Shown here piece after piece: positions 14,896 through 20,815 of a DNA stretch of 32,852 bases; positions within the stretch are counted from its first letter, which is position 1, and the number at the start of each line of letters is the position of its first letter. Below the pieces are notes generated by a model, which ran no database searches, was not told the origin of the DNA, and was given only the letters and a program-made list of their open reading frames with translations. This DNA comes from Flavobacteriia bacterium (GTDB taxonomy: Bacteria; Bacteroidota; Bacteroidia; Flavobacteriales_D; Crocinitomicaceae). The stretch lies in the NCBI GenBank assembly GCA_009924735.1, contig RFQZ01000031.1, forward strand, positions 1 through 32,852, given 5' to 3'. The position numbers were made by a program, and so were the translations under genes.

Positions 14896-15915
14896 GTGAA
14901 GAATTTTTCAGTCTTTTTCTCCTACGTGAAATGTTTAACTGTACGTCGTGTGCTGAACTTTTTTCAGCTGTACGCTTCCTTTTTAATGTCTCGTGGCATG
15001 AAGCGGGTGGTGGTTTGGGGACAGCCTTACCATGTGAGCATCGAACCAACCACTGCGTGCAACCTTGCTTGCCCGGAATGTCCAAGTGGTTTAAAAGAAT
15101 TCACACGCCCAACGGGAAAACTAGACCTCGATAACCATGCGAAATGGATTCAATCGCTTTCCAAAACCGTGGGATATGTGACCTATTATTTTCAAGGAGA
15201 ACCCTTCTTGCATCCGCAGTTCCTTGAATCCATAAAAACGGCCAAGAAATATAAAATGTTTACAGCGACATCCACCAATGCACATTTTATAGACAAAGCG
15301 AAAGCGAAGGAAATTGTAGCTTCTGGTTTGGACCAATTGATTATTTCTGTGGATGGCGTGTCCCAATCGGTTTATGCGCAGTACCGCGTGCATGGCGATC
15401 TTGCAAAAGTGTGGGAAGCCACCCGACATTTGGTAGAGGCAAAAAAAGAGGCGAAATCTTCGTCGCCCAGACTGATTTTTCAGTGCCTCGCGGTGAAGCC
15501 AAATGAACATGAAATCCCCCTTGTTTTTAAAAAGGCAAAGGAACTCGGGGTAGATGAGGTCAGGATTAAGTCGGCCCAACTGTATGATTATGCCCATGGC
15601 AATCCTTTGATGCCAGAGAATGAAAGCTACAGTCGCTACAAAAAACAAAAGAACGGGACCTATGTTTTAAAAAATCCGGGAGGAAACCATTGTTGGCGAA
15701 TGTGGTCGGGAAGTGTAATCACTTGGAATGGATCCGTGGTGCCGTGTTGTTTTGACAAGGATGCCAAGCATGTATTGGGAAGTTTAAAAGACGATGATTT
15801 TTCAACCATATGGAAATCAAACACCTATAAAAATTTCAGAAAAAGCGTACTCTCTTCAAGAAATACCATAGACATATGCAAGAATTGTTCGGAAGGATCC
15901 AAGGTTTGGCTTTGA
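14896..15915 (+). CDS. Radical SAM/SPASM domain protein
   Basis: The protein has 339 residues from a GTG start at 14896. The radical SAM [4Fe-4S] motif CNLACPEC (C55, C59, C62) follows the signature SIEPTTAC. Toward the C-terminus, cysteines at about 266, 284, 285, 328 and 331 form a SPASM-like auxiliary cluster region (HCWRMW, VVPCCFD, CKNCSEGS). SPASM enzymes modify peptides or proteins, or mature enzymes, but the substrate of this Bacteroidota subgroup is not known to me. The first in-frame ATG is at 14986. I prefer the GTG because the upstream residues, rich in aromatic and basic residues, resemble relatives I recall. The last 40 bp overlap the next gene, which encodes a secreted protein. 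Confidence 0.85.
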   Translation: MKNFSVFFSYVKCLTVRRVLNFFQLYASFLMSRGMKRVVVWGQPYHVSIEPTTACNLACPECPSGLKEFTRPTGKLDLDNHAKWIQSLSKTVGYVTYYFQGEPFLHPQFLESIKTAKKYKMFTATSTNAHFIDKAKAKEIVASGLDQLIISVDGVSQSVYAQYRVHGDLAKVWEATRHLVEAKKEAKSSSPRLIFQCLAVKPNEHEIPLVFKKAKELGVDEVRIKSAQLYDYAHGNPLMPENESYSRYKKQKNGTYVLKNPGGNHCWRMWSGSVITWNGSVVPCCFDKDAKHVLGSLKDDDFSTIWKSNTYKNFRKSVLSSRNTIDICKNCSEGSKVWL

Positions 15916-17147
15916 TTGCTTTCTTTGCTGTTGGTTCGTGCCAAATAATGGGGCAAGAATTCAAAATTGGAAATTCACAAATCGTAGGAAATCCAGGGAT
16001 TCCAATTTATCCCGGGTTTCCTGATGGGCATATTTCTTTTATTAAAAAGATGGATGGTTCTATGGTTCAAATATGGGCAGGGTATGATTCCTACATTTCC
16101 AGTGGCCCAACATTTTTACAGCAAGATTCGGTTTGGGGTTGTAAATTGACCAAGGGAGTCGAAAATTCCTTCGATAACGGTGGGGCTTGGCTGTATTCAG
16201 TTCATCCTTTGGATGCAAATCGGTGGATAGGTTTTTATCATGCGGAAGATCATGTTTTTGGTAACTATGTGAACAATGAGAAAATCGCATGGAAAAGTGC
16301 TGCTCAGTGCATCAGTCTCGACGGTGGTAATTCTTGGACTAAGAATGGACAAATCATTACCACATGGGAGTCAAAACCAGATAAACCAACATGGGGAGGG
16401 ACAGGAGATTTTTCAGTAGTAAGAGATTCATTACATAATCGATGGGTTGCTTTTTTTGTGTGTCCGGATGGAATTGGAATGGCAGAGTCCTTCGATGAAT
16501 ATGGAGCACCAGGAACTTGGATGAAATTTTATAAAGGAACCTTTTGTGAAAAAGGGATGGGTGGTAAAGGTTCTGCAATCGATTGTACGAAAGGAAAAAA
16601 AGCGGGTGGAAATCCTTCGGTGATTTACCACATTCCAACTAAAAAGTGGTTAATGGTTTATCATGATTGGAATGAAAAAGGCATTTACCTTACCACTTCT
16701 GAAGATTTGACCCATTGGGAGGAGGCAACCTTAATCCTTAAAAACCCCGGTAGTCCTCAAAAAATTTGGTATCCCACCCTTTTCAGTAACAACAGTGATA
16801 AGGTGTGTAATGATGAATTGTACTTGGCATACGCTCAATGGGATGATGTTTCTTTACCTTACAGGAACTTTAAGTTTGCACCTGTTTATTACTCGTCGTT
16901 GTCTACCCCTGCTTTTAATTCGAATTCCTTGCTTAGCACTTCTGATTTGGTACTTTCCGATACTTTGTCGGTTACGCTTCAACTGTATGATTTGACAGGG
17001 AAATGTGTTCACAACTTTTATACAAGCACCATTTTGACTCCTGGATGCTATCCAATAGACGCGAATCCTTACATTCAAAAAGGTATTTTTATCCTACGAG
17101 CACAACTAAATGATAAAATTCAGTCAGTGAAAATCATTAAATTGTAA
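15876..17147 (+). CDS. Secreted glycosidase-like beta-propeller protein with a T9SS-like tail
   Basis: The 423-residue protein has an N-terminal signal peptide (hydrophobic core GLALIAFFAVG, then SCQIMGQEF; the cysteine could be a lipobox, but cleavage after GQ is more usual here). The body resembles five-bladed propeller glycoside hydrolases (GH43/GH32-like) or related sugar-binding propellers: SLDGGNSWTKNG, GGTGDFSVVRDSLHNRWVAF, GGNPSVIYHIPTKKWLMVYHDW and TSEDLTHWEEA. I cannot assign catalytic acids or a substrate. The end, from 'VTLQLYDLTGKCVHNF' to 'GIFILRAQLNDKIQSVKIIKL', matches the last two-thirds of a T9SS type A sorting domain, but the usual PNP motif at its front is not evident. The ATG lies 40 bp inside the radical SAM gene. 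The stop abuts the convergent gene's stop with no gap. Confidence 0.75.
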   Translation: MQELFGRIQGLALIAFFAVGSCQIMGQEFKIGNSQIVGNPGIPIYPGFPDGHISFIKKMDGSMVQIWAGYDSYISSGPTFLQQDSVWGCKLTKGVENSFDNGGAWLYSVHPLDANRWIGFYHAEDHVFGNYVNNEKIAWKSAAQCISLDGGNSWTKNGQIITTWESKPDKPTWGGTGDFSVVRDSLHNRWVAFFVCPDGIGMAESFDEYGAPGTWMKFYKGTFCEKGMGGKGSAIDCTKGKKAGGNPSVIYHIPTKKWLMVYHDWNEKGIYLTTSEDLTHWEEATLILKNPGSPQKIWYPTLFSNNSDKVCNDELYLAYAQWDDVSLPYRNFKFAPVYYSSLSTPAFNSNSLLSTSDLVLSDTLSVTLQLYDLTGKCVHNFYTSTILTPGCYPIDANPYIQKGIFILRAQLNDKIQSVKIIKL

Positions 17148-18404
17148 TTATTTCACTTGTATTTTGGCAATCATACGCCCTTCGTTCTCAATGAAATAAC
17201 AACCTGCAGGCAGACCTTCAACGGTTAATTCGTTTGAATCCATGGTTCGAACGGTTTTTCCATCAATTCCTACGAGGCTGCAAAGGCCTGTGATTCCTTC
17301 AGATATTGTGAATGAACCGGAGGCAGGATTTGGATAAACCATGGTGTTTTGTGACGTTTCTGCGATTCCAACATTGCTTCGAACATCAAACCCAAACGTT
17401 CCTGGTGAAACGTCCGCGCTAAATTGTCCGATCGCTTGGTGTGCTGCGTTGTAGATGTGAACGGTTCCGAAAGAAGAGAAATCGGTTTCACTGGCATAAA
17501 GGTTTCCACTGATGGGTTCCTCTCCCAATTCATAGAACGACAATGCGTAGCCTGCAATCGGACCGATGGAGTACATTAGGTTCATGTCAAAAGCATTTAG
17601 GTCTTGCGTAGCAGCAATTTGGTAGACAATTTTATCTGCTAACAAAGCCGAAGTTCCGCATCCTGTTGCTGCATTTGCGATGTTTGTGGTTGTACTTGTA
17701 TTGCTAACCAAATCAATTTTTGAGACAGAAGCTCCGCTCCAATCCTTATTGTTAACGGAATAAATCGCGTTGCCATAAATAATAAGGTTGTCAGGGTTCT
17801 TTCCATCGATTCCCAAGTCCAATTCGCTACCGTAAGTCATGTTGCTCAAGTTAAGTTGACCAATGATTCCTTTTTCGTTGCCCCATTGGTATCCGTTGTT
17901 TACCGCGATGTAGGCAGTGCCATTCGAAATGACAACGTTTTGACTTGCCCATTTAGGACCGTTTACCGTGTCTATCGCTGTTAAGAGTTGAAGTGAGGTT
18001 GCATCGTACACATGAAGATAAGAATCGTAGGTGGTTAGGTATTCCCCTCGCGTTGCAATGAGTTTGTTTTGATACACTGCAAGGTTGCGAACCCCCGGGC
18101 AATTCACCTCGGAAATGGGTGCGTGTGTATTTAAATTGAATTTGATGATTTTTGAATCTGCTGCAACGTAGTATACATTCCCATCAATGATAAGGTCAGA
18201 AGCAAAACGCATGTTAGGAATGGTGGCTACCGTCTGGTATTGCTGGGTAGCAGGATTGTAGCTGCCAACGGTTACCGGATGAACAAGGGTTTGGTTTTGG
18301 TAGTCGTAATAGCCTTCGTTTAGCACCAAAACCTGGTGAAGGTAGTTTTGACCCAGCACGATTTGTAAAATAAAAAACGCAAAAACGGTAGTTAAAAGCT
18401 TCAT
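17148..18404 (-). CDS. T9SS-sorted YncE/DUF5074-like beta-propeller protein under B12-riboswitch control
   Basis: The 418-residue protein has a signal peptide (about 1-18, ending VLGQ). The propeller begins VLVLNEGYYDYQNQTL and repeats the pattern 'G-N-x-x-Y-x-V / K-I-x-x-(F/I)-(N/D)-L' (for example IDGNVYYVAADSKIIKFNL). From about residue 345 there is a T9SS type A sorting domain (VYPNPASGSF ... GLPAGCYFIENEGRMIAKIQVK), so it is exported across the outer membrane and probably surface-attached. The cobalamin riboswitch lies 101 nt upstream on the same strand, and AAAAAGGAACAAAATG provides a purine-rich ribosome site. Bacteroides BtuG proteins are surface propellers that capture B12 for BtuB. 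This protein may do the same, which is inference from riboswitch, fold and location. No TonB receptor gene follows. Confidence 0.85.
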   Translation of the reverse strand: MKLLTTVFAFFILQIVLGQNYLHQVLVLNEGYYDYQNQTLVHPVTVGSYNPATQQYQTVATIPNMRFASDLIIDGNVYYVAADSKIIKFNLNTHAPISEVNCPGVRNLAVYQNKLIATRGEYLTTYDSYLHVYDATSLQLLTAIDTVNGPKWASQNVVISNGTAYIAVNNGYQWGNEKGIIGQLNLSNMTYGSELDLGIDGKNPDNLIIYGNAIYSVNNKDWSGASVSKIDLVSNTSTTTNIANAATGCGTSALLADKIVYQIAATQDLNAFDMNLMYSIGPIAGYALSFYELGEEPISGNLYASETDFSSFGTVHIYNAAHQAIGQFSADVSPGTFGFDVRSNVGIAETSQNTMVYPNPASGSFTISEGITGLCSLVGIDGKTVRTMDSNELTVEGLPAGCYFIENEGRMIAKIQVK

Positions 18405-18505
18405 TTTGTTCCTTTTTAAAAGTTTATAATACAGCGTAAAGTGGATTTCAATGGGATGTAGTTTACCCCGAATTGAGTCCGACTTTAATCTGAAGTCATT
18501 TCCCT

Positions 18506-18664
18506 GTTCGTAGGCAAGTATTCTGGCTCATACCCATTTGGTTTCGCCTTCCCGAGGTGAGTCAGTGGCTTTTTGAAACCCATTAGAGGTACTTACAGCT
18601 GCAGTTACAGCTCCGGTTTTACACCGGATTCCTTATTATGACCGAAAAACGATCACCAACGAAC
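18506..18664 (-). promoter_or_regulatory. Cobalamin (adenosylcobalamin) riboswitch
   Basis: Read on the minus strand, the segment has the class hallmarks in order: AATCCGGTGTAAAACCGGA, then GCTGTAACTGCAGCTGTAA, GCCACTG, GGGAAGGCG and the B12 box AGCCAGAATACTTGCC. A closing P1 stem is visible as GTTCGT at its 5' end (plus-strand 18659-18664) pairing with ACGAAC at its 3' end (18506-18511). The aptamer ends 101 nt before the start codon of the beta-propeller gene. In that leader GACTT and AAGTC (18481-18497) form a short hairpin that may belong to the expression platform. This explains most of the 336-bp gap between genes at 18405-18740. Confidence 0.95.
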
Positions 18665-18668
18665 GCGA

Positions 18669-18676
18669 CAAAGTTA
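18669..18676 (-). promoter_or_regulatory. Candidate -7 promoter box of the riboswitch transcript
   Basis: The minus strand reads TAACTTTG, an exact fit to TAnnTTTG. Transcription would start about 4-7 nt downstream, at the first base pairs of the riboswitch P1 stem, so the transcript would begin with the aptamer. Confidence 0.5.
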
Positions 18677-18740
18677 ACAATTAATATCATTTCGCTGATT
18701 AAAATAAATTTCCGAAATTAGCTCAAAAAAAATTTAAGTT

Positions 18741-19148
18741 ATGAATAGAGATGAGTCCTCAATTATGGTTTTTATGATTGTTTTTATTGTCGTTTTCCTT
18801 GTGATGGCTATTGTGATGGTAGTTTCCATGTGGAAAATATTTGAAAAAGCGGGTAAGCCAGGATGGGCAGCCATCGTTCCAGTATACAACCACATGGTAA
18901 TGGCGGAAATAGGAGGGAAGCCCAATTGGTTTGGTTTGTTGCCCATGATTCCATACATCGGTTCCATCTGGAGCATTTGGATCTTAAACCGTTTGGTAAA
19001 AAGCTTTAACAAGGAAGTTGGGTTCACTTTGGGGTTGATTTTCTTACCTTTTATCTTCTATCCAATGCTCGCTTTTGGAAGTGCAGAATACGTAAGACAT
19101 CCGGATGACCGTGACCAAGAAATTTCAAACGATGAGGTTTTAGATTAA
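18741..19148 (+). CDS. DUF5684 family small membrane protein
   Basis: The 135-residue protein has a long N-terminal hydrophobic helix (about 8-30), then the family pattern MWKIFEKAGKPGWAAIVPVYNHMVMAEIGGKPNWFGLLPMIPYI, followed by two more helices and an acidic tail. This matches DUF5684 as I recall it: a signal-anchored inner-membrane protein with a conserved 'GKPGWAA-x-x-P-x-YN' segment. Function is not known. It starts a row of four small membrane proteins on the plus strand (with two TM2 proteins and a DUF2752 protein). It is divergent from the riboswitch-controlled gene, and no strong promoter was identified in the shared region. Confidence 0.75.
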   Translation: MNRDESSIMVFMIVFIVVFLVMAIVMVVSMWKIFEKAGKPGWAAIVPVYNHMVMAEIGGKPNWFGLLPMIPYIGSIWSIWILNRLVKSFNKEVGFTLGLIFLPFIFYPMLAFGSAEYVRHPDDRDQEISNDEVLD

Positions 19149-19173
19149 GGTTCTTTTAATAAAAAACTAAACT

Positions 19174-19202
19174 TTGCAGTTTCTAAAAAAAAATTATCTT
19201 TG
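19174..19202 (+). promoter_or_regulatory. Promoter of the first TM2 gene
   Basis: TTG at 19174-19176 (within TTTG) and TATCTTTG at 19195-19202 are spaced by 18 nt, a good match to the Bacteroidota consensus. The ATG lies 27 nt downstream. Confidence 0.6.
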
Positions 19203-19229
19203 GGGCATTAACCTTTAAAAACAAAAATT

Positions 19230-19469
19230 ATGGAAGAGCAAAACATTACTGAAGAACAAAAACCAGTACAAAAGAAAATGATCATGGCATTGGTATGCTG
19301 GTTGGTTGGATCTTTAGGTGTACACCGTTACATGATGGGATACAAAAACTGGTGGCAACAACTACTTTTAACTTTCGTTTGCGGAATTGGAAGTGTTTGG
19401 GCATTAATTGACCTTATTAAAATTTTAACAGGGAAAATGAAAATGGCTGACGGACGTGATTTAGAATAA
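19230..19469 (+). CDS. TM2 domain-containing protein
   Basis: The 79-residue protein has an acidic, lysine-containing N-terminus (1-16) and then the TM2 domain: one helix ending in the signature GSLGVHRYMMGYKNWW, then a second helix LLLTFVCGIGSVWALIDLIKIL. The GxxGxHRxxxG pattern and the 'W-x-L-I-D' end are diagnostic of TM2. Molecular function is not known. A strong promoter precedes it and a strong intrinsic terminator follows (19487-19509), so it is probably transcribed alone. Confidence 0.88.
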   Translation: MEEQNITEEQKPVQKKMIMALVCWLVGSLGVHRYMMGYKNWWQQLLLTFVCGIGSVWALIDLIKILTGKMKMADGRDLE

Positions 19470-19486
19470 TATCCTCAATCTAATTG

Positions 19487-19509
19487 AAATGCCCTTCGGG
19501 GCATTTTTT
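19487..19509 (+). terminator. Intrinsic terminator after the first TM2 gene
   Basis: The stem ATGCCC/GGGCAT is closed by a TTCG tetraloop, extended by A-T pairs, and followed by six T residues. It lies 18 bp after the stop codon. Confidence 0.9.
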
Positions 19510-19534
19510 GTTTAATTAAATTACATTTACACAC

Positions 19535-19849
19535 ATGGAAACTGAAATAGAGACTTTTTCGCCAGAACCTAAAATGGAAAGCAAGCGGATTGTGGCTGCC
19601 ATTTGTGCCATTCTTATCGGTACAATGGGTATTCACAAATTTATCATGGGATACAACAAAGAAGGCATTATCTACCTTGCCGTTAACTTGTTGATTATTC
19701 CGGTTGTGGGTGTCGTTACCTGTGGCATTGGATTTTCTCTTTATGGGATTACTTCTATGGTACCCGTTATCGAAGGAATCATCTACCTCACTAAATCAGA
19801 TGAGGAATTTGTTCGCACCTACCAAGAAAATAAAAAAGCTTGGTTCTAA
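19535..19849 (+). CDS. TM2 domain-containing protein (second copy)
   Basis: The 104-residue protein has an acidic N-terminus and the TM2 signature IGTMGIHKFIMGYNKEG after its first helix. A longer hydrophobic second part follows (LAVNLLIIPVVGVVTCGIGFSLYGI...MVPVIEGIIYL) with a charged tail. It diverges enough from the first TM2 protein to be a separate family member rather than a recent duplication. The terminator between them suggests independent transcription. The DUF2752 gene follows closely. Confidence 0.87.
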   Translation: METEIETFSPEPKMESKRIVAAICAILIGTMGIHKFIMGYNKEGIIYLAVNLLIIPVVGVVTCGIGFSLYGITSMVPVIEGIIYLTKSDEEFVRTYQENKKAWF

Positions 19850-19865
19850 AACCTTCGCTATTTCC

Positions 19866-20288
19866 TTGAAAAACATACTCCAAAGCCACCGCAATCGCTA
19901 TTTGTTGTTCTACGCTTTGTTAATTGCGATGGGTACGGTTTATGCCTTTCTCAACCCCTACGCTAAATCAAGCCTGCTTCCAAAGTGCATGATTCATTCA
20001 GCAACGGGTTTCTTCTGTGCAGGTTGTGGTCTGCAAAGGGCATTGCACGAATTTTTTCAAGGCCATTGGTACGCAGCGTTTCGTTTAAATGCCTTTTTTA
20101 CCTTGGCATTGCTCCTGCTCTTGGTAGATTGCCTGCTGTTAATATTCAAACTGGAGAAATGGAGGCCTTTGCCCTACCTATTTAAAAATCATACCCTGTT
20201 GCTTTTCGCTGCATCGCTACTGGTTGTGTTTATGGTACTTCGAAACCTTCCCATGGAGCCATTCACCTTCCTTGCGCCAAAAAAATAA
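19866..20288 (+). CDS. DUF2752 family membrane protein
   Basis: The family signature is clear: FFCAGCGLQRALHEFFQGHWYAAFRLNAF (standard form CPxCGLTRA...G....A...N). Three or four hydrophobic helices surround it, and the CxxC pair is C-A-G-C. I choose a TTG start at 19866 (encoding MKNILQSHRNRYLLF), 16 bp after the TM2 stop. An in-frame ATG at 19800 would overlap TM2 by 50 bp and add a hydrophilic stretch. The start is therefore uncertain, but the length of about 140 residues is usual. Function is unknown. TM2 and DUF2752 genes are often neighbours in Bacteroidota, in my recollection, which suggests a joint role. Confidence 0.78.
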   Translation: MKNILQSHRNRYLLFYALLIAMGTVYAFLNPYAKSSLLPKCMIHSATGFFCAGCGLQRALHEFFQGHWYAAFRLNAFFTLALLLLLVDCLLLIFKLEKWRPLPYLFKNHTLLLFAASLLVVFMVLRNLPMEPFTFLAPKK

Positions 20289-20299
20289 GATGTCCACTT

Positions 20300-20329
20300 T
20301 TGGTTTATAGGGTTTTATCCCTACCTTTG
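20300..20329 (+). promoter_or_regulatory. Promoter of rpsO
   Basis: TTG at 20300-20302 (in TTTTGG) and TACCTTTG at 20322-20329 are spaced by 19 nt, an excellent match to the Bacteroidota consensus. It leaves a leader of about 50 nt before the rpsO ATG, enough room for S15 autoregulation. Confidence 0.7.
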
Positions 20330-20384
20330 CCCCGTCAGTGAAAAGTTCACTTGACTACATAATAATTATTTTAACAATATTGGA

Positions 20385-20654
20385 ATGTATTTAAACCCAG
20401 AAGCCAAAAAAGCAATCTTCGCTAAACACGGAGGTTCAGAAACAAACACAGGATCTACAGAAGGTCAAATCGCATTGTTTACCTACAGAATCAGTCATTT
20501 AACCGAGCATTTAAAGAAAAATCGTAAAGATTTCGGTACGCAACGCTCGCTTCAATTGTTGGTAGGTAAAAGAAGAAGTCTTTTGGATTACTTAAAAAGC
20601 AATGACATTGAAAAGTACCGTGCGTTAATCAAGGAGTTAGGTCTTCGACGTTAA
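20385..20654 (+). CDS. rpsO: 30S ribosomal protein S15
   Basis: The 89-residue protein is full length and has the S15 signatures GSTEGQIALFTYRI, LTEHLKKNRKDFGTQRSL and LVGKRRSLLDYL. S15 binds 16S rRNA helices 20-22 early in 30S assembly. It precedes pnp, as in many bacteria, but a terminator-like hairpin lies between the two genes. Confidence 0.97.
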   Translation: MYLNPEAKKAIFAKHGGSETNTGSTEGQIALFTYRISHLTEHLKKNRKDFGTQRSLQLLVGKRRSLLDYLKSNDIEKYRALIKELGLRR

Positions 20655-20677
20655 TCGTAAAGTACTATATTTTATTG

Positions 20678-20716
20678 AAAGGGGGGCATTCGACTTGGGT
20701 CGGCTTCCCTTTTTTT
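20678..20716 (+). terminator. Terminator-like hairpin between rpsO and pnp
   Basis: AAAGGG pairs with CCCTTT around an inner CGAC/GTCG helix, and seven T residues overlap and follow the 3' arm. It would end or attenuate rpsO transcription before pnp; partial read-through is likely because I see no strong separate pnp promoter. Confidence 0.65.
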
Positions 20717-20724
20717 ATAAACGG

Positions 20725-20792
20725 CGCACACAGTGCGAAGATTGAAGGAAACCGATAAATAAATAATAAACTTCGTGTCACAGGGACACGAA
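20725..20792 (+). promoter_or_regulatory. Two hairpins in the pnp leader
   Basis: The first is CGCAC-ACA-GTGCG (20725-20737). The second is TTCGTGTC-ACAGG-GACACGAA (20772-20792), an 8-bp perfect stem followed by A residues rather than T, so not a terminator. The second ends 23 nt before the pnp ATG. In E. coli a pnp leader hairpin is cut by RNase III and used for PNPase autoregulation; a similar role here is inference. Confidence 0.5.
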
Positions 20793-20815
20793 AAAAACAG
20801 TAAAACGATTGAATT

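Noticed and set aside
15121-15648. 175-codon minus-strand open frame
   Set aside because: It is antisense to the radical SAM gene, which has the conserved CxxxCxxC motif; the shadow frame has no coherent domain.
20772-20792. Strong 8-bp hairpin considered as a terminator
   Set aside because: It is followed by A residues on the plus strand, so it cannot be an intrinsic terminator for rpsO; it was kept as a leader hairpin.
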